Source: an uncultured Pedosphaera sp.
GTDB lineage: Bacteria; Verrucomicrobiota; Verrucomicrobiia; Limisphaerales; Pedosphaeraceae
Reading direction: 5' to 3'
Assembly (NCBI GenBank): GCA_903918755.1
Contig: CAIXFN010000034.1
Location: 62,001 to 126,000 of the forward strand
Length of the DNA: 64,000 bases
The position numbers and the translations under genes are program-made. Each line of letters begins with the position of its first letter. The first letter of the stretch is position 1. Positions 1 through 8,317 of this stretch are shown one piece after another. The notes beneath the pieces were generated by a model. It did not search any database, had not been told where the DNA came from, and worked only from the letters and a program-made list of their open reading frames with translations.

Positions 1-140
1 TCGCTCTGGTCCTCGTGGCCCTGGCAGCGGTGGCCATCTATTTCAGCTGGCCAGCCAGCTCGCCGGATTCCAAAACGGACGCCCGTCCGGGAAGCGGTGC
101 CACGAATGCCGTGACGAACGCGGTTGCCCCCGCCAAGTAA
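1..140 (+). CDS. C-terminal end of a small membrane protein (partial)
   Basis: An open frame enters from the left edge (first full codon at base 3) and ends at TAA 138-140. It reads a hydrophobic stretch ALVLVALAAVAIYFSW, a likely membrane-spanning helix, followed by a polar Ser/Asp/Thr/Ala/Pro-rich tail ending NAVAPAK. A perfect hairpin terminator follows 20 bases later, which supports a real gene end. The N-terminal part lies outside the window, so the family cannot be named. Confidence 0.55.
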   Translation, partial: ALVLVALAAVAIYFSWPASSPDSKTDARPGSGATNAVTNAVAPAK

Positions 141-159
141 GCCCGTCGCAGAAAAAAGC

Positions 160-190
160 AACGGCCGGAAAGCAAAACTTTCCGGCCGTT
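160..190. terminator. Bidirectional intrinsic terminator
   Basis: A perfect 13-bp stem (AACGGCCGGAAAG, 160-172, pairs with 178-190) has a 5-base loop. An A-run (152-157) precedes it, giving a U-tract on the minus strand, and GTTGTTATTT follows on the plus strand. It sits between two converging genes and can serve both. Confidence 0.85.
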
Positions 191-228
191 GTTGTTATTT
201 ACTTACTTTCCGTGACGCGCGGCGCGGC

Positions 229-2745
229 TCAGCGCACGGCGCGATAGAACTTCTTGGCCGCCGCGGTGGCACTGACCGTCAGGGGCGAACTCGCGGCTAC
301 ATTGGTGTAGGGTCCGGAGACGTTGTCCGCCGATTGCAGGGTGCCGGTCCAGGTCACTGTGATGCCGCCGTTGGCACTGCGCACCGCGCTCACCACCGGC
401 GTATAGCCCGGGGGCGCCAGCGGGTGCTGGAAGTCCACATACACGAAGTTGAATTCGCCGTCACGCAGCGCTTCCACACCGTCCACGGTCCCGGTTAGAT
501 CGGGCTGGAGGAAGCGGGACTCGATGATGAACGCGTTCGCGGGGGTGTTGGTGCCGCCAAACTCATAGGAGAGCAGGCTGGTATCCACCACGTTGGTGTA
601 ACCGGCGGGTTGCTGCGCCAGGTAGCCGGTGTTCTGAATCAACAGCATGCCGGTGGCATCGCTCTTGCCGGGGATGGTAACGGCATAACGGCCTTTGGAC
701 AGGTGTTGAACCGTGAAGTTGCCCGCGCCCTTGATCGTCGCCCCGTTGGTGGCGATATGGCCGCCGATCAGGTTCTCGGAATTATAGGGCACATAGAGGA
801 ACGAGAAGCTGCGACCCGCATCACCACCGGAAGTGGCGTAAATCGTGGGGTCGTTTTTGCTCGTCTCGATGTCGCGCACCGCCACATACCAACCGGAGCC
901 GTCCGGCAGCGGGGCGTTGTTGGCGAACGGACCACGGATGCTGTTGTTTTCGTCGTTGCCGACGGTGAAGAGAATGCCGTCGGTAAGGGAATTCACGCCC
1001 GGCAGGCGGAACTGGGCCAAACCGGCGAAGGTGCCATCCTGGTACGGATCAAGCCACGTCAGGAGGAATTGGGGGGAATTGTACATCGACTGGCCTTGCT
1101 GGATGTGGCCGTTCGAGTCGTATGGGTAGGTGATGCCCGACAACGCCGCGCCGCTTTGGGTCCCATAGCCGTTGCCGAATTTCCATTGGGGCGAGCCATC
1201 GGCCGCGGGATTATCGAAGTAGCCGGCTTTCCAACCCATTTCGTAAGGAAAGTAGGCGATGGAAATGGGCAGGGCGGCGCGTTGCAGGCCGCCGGAGGCG
1301 GGGCCGCCCGGCAGAGTGGGACTGGTGGGGCTATCGCCGGTCACGAGTTTGGTGTGGCGGGTGTAGAAAAAGCCGGACCGGAAGTGACCGCCGATCATGT
1401 CGTAAGCCAGGGAGCTCGTGCCATTGTCCAGTTGCATGTAGGTCGCGGCATGGAAGGCCGGGCTGCCGTCATTCCAGGCGGCGCCGTTCTTGTGGACGGT
1501 GGACATGGCGAAACCATGGGTCGGGGTCGGCGCCCAGGCCTGGGAGCCAGCGACGTCCAGGCCACCGGAGCCGTAGCGTTCCCGGTTGGGGTTGCTGTAG
1601 GGCCCGAGGTTTTGGTTGGCCGCCACGGGATCACGGGGGCTCAGCTCAAAGTCGAACGCACCCAGTTGGTAGCGCGGCACGGAGAAACCCACCGCGGTTT
1701 CCTGCGTGACGAAGTCCACGATTTCATCGCGGGACACGCTGCCGAAGCCGCCGTTGTTCCAAACAATGGGCGAAGGGGAACCCTGGTCGGCTTGCCGGGT
1801 GTTGCCCGGGTAACCCAGACCGTCCGCCGGGAGGCTGACGTAGAAATTCACCGCGGCCACTTGTTTGTCGGGGAACGCGCCGGGAGCATTCGTGGGATCA
1901 ACCAGCACCCCGTTGGCGGAGGGTAGGCTGGCCAGGGCGGGCGTGGGACCATAGTCAGAGTAGGTCGCGCTGACCGTATGGGTCGTATCGGCGATATCGT
2001 TGTTGTGGGCGACGGTGGACAAGCCAACATAGACCGTGGAGCCGAAGTTGGTGCCGATGGGCATGATCACCAACAACTGCCAGCCGTTCGTGCTCAGGGG
2101 GCTGCTGCCGCTCGGGTAGTCGTTCTGGCTCGCGGTGGCGAAATAGCTCATGAGCTTGCTGCCCTGGCGCTGGACGCGCAACCACACGTCGGGGTAGGTG
2201 CAATAGCCGTCCACGGTGGTGTCACCGCCGTATTTCTGGCCGCGGCCAGGCAGGTCGTCGGTGTCATTTCCCAGCGCCACGCGGCCGATGCTCTCAATCT
2301 GGCCATGGCGGTTGGAGGGGTCCGCCGGCAAAGCGCTAATTTGGAAGTCCGGGCTGGCTGCGTCCAGACTGGCGCGCACCATGAGCGACCCTTTGGGGGA
2401 ATCCTGGCCGAAAGGATCCGTCGCCGTCACGTTCTGGATGCGCACGCGGATGTCGAAGTCGCCGGTCAACTGCTGGTAGGCATAGGTGAAGGAGTCCGGC
2501 GCGCCGTAAGTGTCGCCCCCGCCGGCGGTGATGGTGATGGAACCGGTGGTGGCATCCACGCCCAGCGGGCCGTTGCCATTGCCCGGCGCGTTGGTCACCA
2601 CGATGGGAGTGATGGGGTTGTTGATGTTCGCCAGTTGCAAGCCCCACTTGATGCTTTGGGCTTGGGTGTCCGCCAGGAATGCCAGCATTCCAGCGCAGGT
2701 CAACAGGGCCGCGAAGCCCCTCTGACCAGTTGGTTTTAGTTTCAT
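229..2745 (-). CDS. Large secreted Concanavalin-like (DUF1349-type) protein
   Basis: This is an 838-residue exported protein of unknown substrate. A Sec signal peptide (KLKPTGQRGFAALLTCAGMLAFLADTQAQS) covers about residues 1-30. Residues 60-240 look like a Concanavalin A-like/DUF1349 fold (DFDIRVRIQNV, KGSLMVRASL, YVGLSTVAHNN); the same kind of motif recurs in the 8318-12265 gene. The middle is rich in Gly, Asn and aromatic residues with no motif I recognise. The C-terminus resembles a fibronectin/Ig-like tail ending KKFYRAVR, a style of ending shared with the other two giant secreted proteins here. I prefer the ATG at 2745; an in-frame TTG lies two codons upstream at 2751. The stop faces the bidirectional terminator. 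It may bind or process extracellular polysaccharide, but that is inference from fold type only. Confidence 0.8.
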   Translation of the reverse strand: MKLKPTGQRGFAALLTCAGMLAFLADTQAQSIKWGLQLANINNPITPIVVTNAPGNGNGPLGVDATTGSITITAGGGDTYGAPDSFTYAYQQLTGDFDIRVRIQNVTATDPFGQDSPKGSLMVRASLDAASPDFQISALPADPSNRHGQIESIGRVALGNDTDDLPGRGQKYGGDTTVDGYCTYPDVWLRVQRQGSKLMSYFATASQNDYPSGSSPLSTNGWQLLVIMPIGTNFGSTVYVGLSTVAHNNDIADTTHTVSATYSDYGPTPALASLPSANGVLVDPTNAPGAFPDKQVAAVNFYVSLPADGLGYPGNTRQADQGSPSPIVWNNGGFGSVSRDEIVDFVTQETAVGFSVPRYQLGAFDFELSPRDPVAANQNLGPYSNPNRERYGSGGLDVAGSQAWAPTPTHGFAMSTVHKNGAAWNDGSPAFHAATYMQLDNGTSSLAYDMIGGHFRSGFFYTRHTKLVTGDSPTSPTLPGGPASGGLQRAALPISIAYFPYEMGWKAGYFDNPAADGSPQWKFGNGYGTQSGAALSGITYPYDSNGHIQQGQSMYNSPQFLLTWLDPYQDGTFAGLAQFRLPGVNSLTDGILFTVGNDENNSIRGPFANNAPLPDGSGWYVAVRDIETSKNDPTIYATSGGDAGRSFSFLYVPYNSENLIGGHIATNGATIKGAGNFTVQHLSKGRYAVTIPGKSDATGMLLIQNTGYLAQQPAGYTNVVDTSLLSYEFGGTNTPANAFIIESRFLQPDLTGTVDGVEALRDGEFNFVYVDFQHPLAPPGYTPVVSAVRSANGGITVTWTGTLQSADNVSGPYTNVAASSPLTVSATAAAKKFYRAVR

Positions 2746-3188
2746 AAACAATGCAGTTTCTCTTTGATTACTTTCTTTTATTCAAGGGGCTGGAGTTCCA
2801 GCCACCTTTCCTCCCGTCCGGGAGAAATCCCACCCAATGATTGTAACGGGTTGCATGGCATTCCTTTGTCCAAAAGGTGACAATCAGGCAAAATGTGTTC
2901 GGGGGAATGGAAGGGCGGGCCATTGGCGGGGCAAGCCTCCGGCTATGCCAGTGGATCGAGTTGGCAGATTTTGTCACGGAGGGTTGGGAGCCGGAGTAAC
3001 CTGGACTCCCGGAGGATTTCCCGACCTGCCCCCCCGGTATGTAGCATTCCCCTCGTCCCTAAACCCACCTCCTCAAGCGCTCCCTGATGCTCGCAGGCGG
3101 TTAAAGGATTCATCATCGGAGAATAAGCCACTTCCCCGAAAAAGCAAAATGGTTATTGCTCCTTCCGCGATCGCGCCACCCGCCCGGT
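2746..3188. other. Intergenic region, no convincing gene
   Basis: These 443 bases separate the end of the N-acetylglutamate synthase gene from the start of the secreted-protein gene, both on the minus strand. Short open frames on both strands have compositions typical of antisense shadows. A TACAAT box occurs on the minus strand (around 2840) with no matching -35 at normal spacing. It presumably holds the promoter of the secreted-protein gene, but I cannot place it. Confidence 0.4.
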
Positions 3189-4466
3189 TTACCGGACCAA
3201 TTTCTTCACCAACACCTTGGACTTACGCCCGCTCTGTTCGTATTTCTCCCGCCGCGCCGGCGGTAAATCATCCGGGGTGGCCTCGGCAAAGCCGGCCTTG
3301 GATTGGAAATAGGAAAACGCCTGCGTGGAAAGCGTGATCAGTTCCTGCAGCCCCATTTCCCGCGCCTTGTTCTCGACGAATTGCACCAGCTTTTTACCGA
3401 TGCCCTGGTTTTCATGAGCCTGGCTGACGTACAGACACGCCAATTCGCCCTTGCCGAATTCCGGATAGGTATGCAAGGCCACACAGGCCACTGGATTGCG
3501 GTCGATCTCGAAAATGTAGTAATCGCCCAACTGCTTCTCGATCATGCCCCGGGTCCGCCGCATCAATTCCGCCGCTTCCACGGATCCTTTGGTCAGCATT
3601 TGAATGCTGCGAATGTCCTTCTTCTTGGCGGCGCGCACCTGTTGGTATTCATTGGCATAAATGAGGGTGCCAATGCCTTCGTTGGAAAACACCTCCGCCA
3701 GCAACCCTTCATCCACCCGGCCATTGATGATGTGCACCCGCGGCACGCCGGCATGGCAGGCCGCCGCCGCCTGGCGGGCCTTCGACACCATTTCGGGCGA
3801 AAAGCCCGGCCGGCCCAGCAAGCCGATCAAATCCGCCACCAGCATCTGGCGGATGAGCTGACCCTGGTAAATGAGCCCATCCACCGTAGTGATGAAAATC
3901 AACTTGGTGGCCTTCAGGGCATCCGCCACCGCCACCGCCACATTGTCGGAATTGACCCGGTAGGTCTTGCCATCGCCATCAAATCCCAGCGGCGGAATCA
4001 CGGGCACAATCCCCTGCCCCAGCAGGGTTTGCAGCAGCTCCACATCCACCCGCTCCACTTTGCCGGTGAAGAGATGGTCCACTCCCTGCAGGATCCCCAG
4101 CGGATGCGCAATGATGGCATTCGTCACCGCCGCCCGCAAATCGTTCGCGGACAATCCCTCCAGGATTTCATGGGACAACCGGTTGGCCGCGGTCAGGGCC
4201 AGCTTCAGCGTTTCGGCATCCGTCACCCCGCTGCCGTCGAGGTCTGAGGGGACCACGTTTTGCTCGGAGCCGAGCAACTTGACCTGCGCCGCCGCGCCAT
4301 GCGCGAGCACCACGCGAATATTCAGCGACCGGAGCACGGCAATATCCAGGAGGATGTTGCCAAAATTCTCATCCGTCACCACCGCCCCGTCCACGCTGAT
4401 GATGAATATTTTCTCCCGGAAGCGGGGAATGTATTGCAGGATGCCCCGCAGATCTGTCGGTTTCAC
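3189..4466 (-). CDS. argA: N-acetylglutamate synthase (amino-acid N-acetyltransferase)
   Basis: This enzyme makes N-acetylglutamate from glutamate and acetyl-CoA, the first step of arginine synthesis, in the cytoplasm. Its 425 residues match the classic ArgA layout. An amino-acid-kinase-like domain fills about residues 1-290 (KIFIISVDGAVV, VLAHGAAAQV, RVNSDNVAVAVADAL, FITTVDGLI). A GNAT acetyltransferase domain follows at about 300-425, with the acetyl-CoA loop region LYVSQAHENQGIGKKLV and the FYFQSKAGF-like element YFQSKAGFAEA. The start is GTG at 4466. It is the last gene of the pta-ptaN-hisC-argA run, 68 bases after hisC. The presence of ArgA rather than only a bifunctional ArgJ suggests a linear or mixed arginine route. 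Confidence 0.93.
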   Translation of the reverse strand: MKPTDLRGILQYIPRFREKIFIISVDGAVVTDENFGNILLDIAVLRSLNIRVVLAHGAAAQVKLLGSEQNVVPSDLDGSGVTDAETLKLALTAANRLSHEILEGLSANDLRAAVTNAIIAHPLGILQGVDHLFTGKVERVDVELLQTLLGQGIVPVIPPLGFDGDGKTYRVNSDNVAVAVADALKATKLIFITTVDGLIYQGQLIRQMLVADLIGLLGRPGFSPEMVSKARQAAAACHAGVPRVHIINGRVDEGLLAEVFSNEGIGTLIYANEYQQVRAAKKKDIRSIQMLTKGSVEAAELMRRTRGMIEKQLGDYYIFEIDRNPVACVALHTYPEFGKGELACLYVSQAHENQGIGKKLVQFVENKAREMGLQELITLSTQAFSYFQSKAGFAEATPDDLPPARREKYEQSGRKSKVLVKKLVR

Positions 4467-4534
4467 TTTTGCTTACTCTTCAATTTGACTTCATCCTTAA
4501 GCCAAAGCGGTGCGCGGTGCAAGCGGCTTAAGCA

Positions 4535-5629
4535 TCACAATACGGCCAGCAAGGCCGCGGCGCAGCGCTCATTTTCCGCCGGGGTGCCGATCGAGATGCG
4601 GAGCCATTCCCCCAGGCCGTAGCCGCCCATTGGCCGCGTGATCACCCCGCGCTTTTGCAGTTCCTGCCACACCCGCTGGCCATCCCCCACCCGCACGAGC
4701 AGGAAATTCGCCGCCGAAGGGATAAACTCACAGCCCCGCCGGGTCAAAACCTCCGCGAAGAAGCGCAATCCTGCCGAATTGTTTTCCCGCGTGCGCCGCA
4801 AGTGTTCCTCATCGTCCAATGCCGCCAGCGCCCCGGCTTGCGCGATGGCATTGATGTTGAATGGCTGCCGCACTTTTTCCAGGGTGGCGATCACTTCCGG
4901 ATGGCCGATCCCATAACCCAGCCGCAGTCCCGCCAGGCCGAAAATCTTGGAAAACGTGCGCATCAACAGCAGGTTCGGCTTGCGGCCGGACCGGATGAGC
5001 GGCAGGAGATCCACGGGCTCGTCCAAAAACTCCAGGTACGCCTCATCCACCACCACGAGAACGTGGGGCGGCACCGCCTCAATCCAGCGCAGCAATTCGT
5101 CCCGCCCCACGAGGGTGCCGGTGGGATTGTTCGGATTGGCCACAAAGATCACGGTGGTGCGCGGGGTCACCGCCTGCGCCATCGCCGGCAAATCGTGCCC
5201 GTAGCGCACCGCCGGCACGGTCACCGGCGTCGCGCCAAAAATGTGCGTCACGATCGGATAGACCGCGAAACAGTATTGCGACATCACCACCTCGGCGCCC
5301 GGTTGCATGAAAGCATGGCCGGCAAATTCGATGATCTCGTTGGAGCCATTCCCCAGGATCAAATGGTCTACTGGCAGTCCCAGCTTTTCCGCCAGCCGCT
5401 CTTTGAGATAAAAAGCGTTTCCGTCCGGGTAGAGGTGCAATTGAGCCAGCACCCGCTGCATGGCGGCCAATCCGGCCGGAGATGGCCCCAGGGGATTTTC
5501 ATTGGAGGCCAGTTTGATGATGTCCCCGGCCGGCAGTCCGAGTTCGCGCGCCACCTCTTCGATGGGGCGGCCGGGCTTGTAAACGGGTACGTTGGCGAGG
5601 GCGGGATTGGTCTTTAGGCGGGCGGGCAT
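4535..5629 (-). CDS. hisC: Histidinol-phosphate aminotransferase
   Basis: This is a PLP-dependent class I/II aminotransferase that converts imidazole-acetol phosphate to histidinol phosphate. The 364-residue length is typical of HisC. Visible hallmarks are the N-terminal KLASNENPLGPSP, the NPNNPTG motif (residues 165-171), the Asp/Tyr pair in VVVDEAYLEF (D195, Y198), the Schiff-base lysine K228 in TFSKIFGLAGLRLGYG, and a conserved C-terminal arginine in EWLRISIG. Its ATG begins one base after the stop of the preceding Pta N-terminal gene, so the two are translationally coupled. HisC enzymes can also transaminate aromatic amino acids, and specificity cannot be read here. Confidence 0.93.
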   Translation of the reverse strand: MPARLKTNPALANVPVYKPGRPIEEVARELGLPAGDIIKLASNENPLGPSPAGLAAMQRVLAQLHLYPDGNAFYLKERLAEKLGLPVDHLILGNGSNEIIEFAGHAFMQPGAEVVMSQYCFAVYPIVTHIFGATPVTVPAVRYGHDLPAMAQAVTPRTTVIFVANPNNPTGTLVGRDELLRWIEAVPPHVLVVVDEAYLEFLDEPVDLLPLIRSGRKPNLLLMRTFSKIFGLAGLRLGYGIGHPEVIATLEKVRQPFNINAIAQAGALAALDDEEHLRRTRENNSAGLRFFAEVLTRRGCEFIPSAANFLLVRVGDGQRVWQELQKRGVITRPMGGYGLGEWLRISIGTPAENERCAAALLAVL

Positions 5630-5630
5630 G

Positions 5631-6725
5631 TCAAAGGCGCTTCAGGATTTTTTCAATGTCAACGTTCTGCGCGATCAGATCCCGGATCAGGGTAATCTTC
5701 TGCGCGTCGCCGGGCCGGGTCTTGACGGTGAGGTCATGAACCTTGGAGGCGAGTTCGTAAGTATCTTGCGGTGAATGCAACACGGGCACCGGCATCACGC
5801 GAATCAACGCCAGCGATTCCTCGCTCGGCCGGATATCCCCGGTCAGGATGATGCCCGCCATGGTGTCGCCTTTCCGCCCGGTCAGGCTGGCGGCGGCGGC
5901 CCGAATGATGTCTTCGCGGTCGGCCGGCGTGATCAGCAACACTCCCGGCTTGAAATAGTTGATCGCATTCGGCGCCCCCATGGCTCCCAGGGTCACCCCT
6001 TCCACCAGGTTATGCAGCCCGCCGGTCCGGTTCAACACCTCCGCCGCCAGTTCTTCCCGGATCAAATCCACGGTGGGATTGGACAACACGCTTTGGTGCG
6101 GGATCACCCCCAGCAAATCCAGTCCTTTCCGCTTCAAACCGCGCCGGGCAAATTCGGTGATGAATTCCATTTTCGCGCCGTGCACTTTGTTCAAGATCAC
6201 GCCGATGATCTCCACCCCCTCCTTCTCAAACAACGCCTGGTTCAACGCCACCTCGTCAATCGGCTTCCCAATCCCGCCCTGCGTCACGATGATGACCTTG
6301 GCGCCGAGAATCTTCGCCACCTGGGCGTTGGACAGATCGAACACCGAGCCTACCCCGGCGTGGCCCGAACCTTCGCAGAGCACAAAATCCTTTTCCCAGG
6401 CTACCCGGTCAAAGGCTTTCTGGATCTTCCGGACGAGCGCTTCGTTGTTGGAGGATTGCAGGTACTTGCGCGTGAAATCCGGTTCCACCGCGATCGGACT
6501 CATGTCCACCAGCGGGCAATTCAAGCGGAACACGCTGTCCATGAGGACCGTGTCCTCGTCGATCTTTTGCTCCTCGATTTCGACAAAGCGCTGGCCCACC
6601 GGTTTGATATAGCCGATGCGGGGATAATGCTCCTGCAACCCGGCGATCAAACCAAGGGAAGTGGTGGTCTTGCCGTCATTTTGGCGGGTCGCGGCAATAA
6701 ATACCCGGGGCGTGGTGGTGTTCAT
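5631..6725 (-). CDS. Stand-alone Pta N-terminal protein: BioD-like P-loop plus DRTGG domain
   Basis: The 364-residue protein matches the non-catalytic N-terminal half of long phosphotransacetylases. A dethiobiotin-synthetase-like P-loop NTPase domain covers about residues 1-215, with the nucleotide-binding RQNDGKTTTS near the start and CEGSGHAGVGS further on. A DRTGG domain follows at about 220-340, with NRTGGLHNLVEG. No PTA_PTB catalytic domain follows in frame; that domain is encoded by the gene just upstream. The start is ATG 6725, where the P-loop homology begins; the open frame extends further upstream but overlaps the catalytic gene and looks non-coding. It is probably an allosteric partner of the neighbouring Pta enzyme, which is inference from the known role of this domain in long Pta proteins. 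Confidence 0.85.
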   Translation of the reverse strand: MNTTTPRVFIAATRQNDGKTTTSLGLIAGLQEHYPRIGYIKPVGQRFVEIEEQKIDEDTVLMDSVFRLNCPLVDMSPIAVEPDFTRKYLQSSNNEALVRKIQKAFDRVAWEKDFVLCEGSGHAGVGSVFDLSNAQVAKILGAKVIIVTQGGIGKPIDEVALNQALFEKEGVEIIGVILNKVHGAKMEFITEFARRGLKRKGLDLLGVIPHQSVLSNPTVDLIREELAAEVLNRTGGLHNLVEGVTLGAMGAPNAINYFKPGVLLITPADREDIIRAAAASLTGRKGDTMAGIILTGDIRPSEESLALIRVMPVPVLHSPQDTYELASKVHDLTVKTRPGDAQKITLIRDLIAQNVDIEKILKRL

Positions 6726-6795
6726 TTTGAGCTTCGTGGCCGGGCCCATCCCGGAATCAGCCTCGGGAGGGAACCCTGGCGGGACCGGTGTGGAG

Positions 6796-7848
6796 TCACT
6801 CACCCGGCAAATTGGCGCCGGCGCCGGGATGAAGTTTATTGAATTCGATGGCTTGCAACCCCACGATGGCGGCCACGCCCAAAATATCATGCGCGTTCGA
6901 GCCGCGGGAAACATCCGCCGCCGGCCGGTCCAGGCCCAGCAAAATCTGCCCGTAAGCATTGGCCCGCGCGACATGCTGGATCAACTTGCTGGCGATGTTG
7001 CCGGAATTCAGGTCCGGAAAGATCAGTACCGTCGCGCGTCCGGCCACCTTGCTGTCCGGCAATTTGCGGGACGCAATTTCGGGCACCAGCGCGGCATCCA
7101 CCTGCAATTCCCCATCAAAATCCGCCTCCAATCCTTGGGCACGCGCCTTTTGTTCCGCCAGCGCCGTGGCCGCCTGCACCCGGCCAATCGATGGGTGCAT
7201 CGCGCTTCCCTTGGTCGAAAAAGACAACAAGGCCACTCGCGGGCGCGTTCCGACGATTTGGCGGGCGAGCCGCGCCGTCGAAACGGCGATGTCGGATAGT
7301 TGTTCCACGGTGGGCTCGGGAATGACGCCGCAGTCCCCCATGAACAGAATTCCGTTCTCCCCGAAGCGAGTGTCCTGCACCTCCATGACCATGCAACTTG
7401 AGGCGGTGCTGGTGGCGGGGGCTACTTTGATGATTTGGAACAGCGGCCGCAGCACACTGCCCGTGCTCTGATTCGTGCCTGAAACCATGCCATCCGCCTG
7501 GTGCATCGCCACCATCATGGCTCCGTAATAATTCGGCAGCAGCATGGCTTCGCGCGCCTCGTGCGCTTTCAGGCCTTTCGCCCGGCGCAACATCTCAAAC
7601 CGTTGCACAAAATTGTCCAAATCCTCGCTTTCCACCGGATTGATGATCCGCACGCCTTCCAGCGAAACATTGAGATTATGCGCCGCCTCCTTGATTTTCG
7701 TGCGGTTGCCCAACAAAATAGGCGCCCCCAGCCGCAGGGAATGGAACTGCCGCGCCGCTTGCAACACCCGCGGCTCGGTTCCTTCCGGGAACACAATCCG
7801 CTTGGGATGCCGCTGCAGCTTCTCAATGACACTGCCGATGAATCGCAT
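6796..7848 (-). CDS. pta: Phosphate acetyltransferase, catalytic domain only
   Basis: This enzyme interconverts acetyl-CoA plus phosphate with acetyl phosphate plus CoA. The 350-residue protein is the short PTA_PTB form. Family features are IVFPEGTEPRVLQAARQF at the N-terminus, ADGMVSGTNQSTGSVLRPLFQIIK around residue 130, FMGDCGVIPEP, SFSTKGSAMHPS, ELQVDAALVPEIA and the C-terminal IFPDLNSGNIASKLIQ. I chose ATG 7848 because homology to the family begins there; the 87 upstream codons in the open frame look like spurious sequence. It heads the run with the separate Pta N-terminal gene, hisC and argA. No ackA (acetate kinase) gene is in the window. Confidence 0.92.
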   Translation of the reverse strand: MRFIGSVIEKLQRHPKRIVFPEGTEPRVLQAARQFHSLRLGAPILLGNRTKIKEAAHNLNVSLEGVRIINPVESEDLDNFVQRFEMLRRAKGLKAHEAREAMLLPNYYGAMMVAMHQADGMVSGTNQSTGSVLRPLFQIIKVAPATSTASSCMVMEVQDTRFGENGILFMGDCGVIPEPTVEQLSDIAVSTARLARQIVGTRPRVALLSFSTKGSAMHPSIGRVQAATALAEQKARAQGLEADFDGELQVDAALVPEIASRKLPDSKVAGRATVLIFPDLNSGNIASKLIQHVARANAYGQILLGLDRPAADVSRGSNAHDILGVAAIVGLQAIEFNKLHPGAGANLPGE

Positions 7849-7957
7849 GCCAGTTAAGTAGTCCAGCCGGGACCAAACTGCAAATGCAAATGGCGACCGG
7901 GCAAGGGCGCGCGGCGGCCGTCCTCGGTGCTTCACCATGAGGTGGCGCCGGGATTCA

Positions 7958-8143
7958 TCAGTCTCGAAAATCAGGCACCCCCTGGGCCACGATGGCAATC
8001 TCCTCCAGTTGATCCCACTCTTTTCCCAAGCGTTCATAGGCCTGCTCAACCGTAATAGCCGGCCACAACTCAAAATTCGTGATTCGCCCCCTGATGAGAG
8101 AAACCACACTATCGTCGGAGCACCACATAAAGTTTATGGCCAA
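7958..8143 (-). CDS. Small hypothetical protein
   Basis: This is a 56-61 residue frame with a protein-like composition (for example FELWPAITVEQAYERLGKEWDQLEEIAIV) that reads unlike the shadow frames around it. The upstream-most start is TTG at 8143; an ATG at 8128 would give 56 residues. No clear ribosome site is visible and I recognise no family. It lies 109 bases upstream of pta on the same strand, so it could be a leader gene or a decayed remnant. Confidence 0.35.
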   Translation of the reverse strand: MAINFMWCSDDSVVSLIRGRITNFELWPAITVEQAYERLGKEWDQLEEIAIVAQGVPDFRD

Positions 8144-8252
8144 GGTTTGGAATCCGCATCCCAGCGCCAGCGGCGCGGCATGTGTATAGTAACCGTGACC
8201 TGAGAAACCGACAAGCCCCGGAGGGGCGCCATGGTTCTCAACGAAAAAAAGA

Positions 8253-8284
8253 CCGGGGCCGTGAGCTTGCGCTCACGGCCCCGG
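8253..8284 (-). terminator. Intrinsic terminator of the PA14/Ig secreted protein gene
   Basis: A perfect 14-bp GC-rich stem (CCGGGGCCGTGAGC at 253-266 of this kilobase pairs with 8271-8284) has a TTGC loop. An A-run (8244-8250) on the plus side gives a U-tract when read on the minus strand, just past the stop at 8318. Confidence 0.88.
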
Positions 8285-8317
8285 CGGTGAATTAACTATT
8301 CCGACTGGCGGTCAACC

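Noticed and set aside
2837-3337. Plus-strand frame of 166 codons near argA
   Set aside because: It overlaps the conserved argA 3' end antisense and shows no protein-like pattern.
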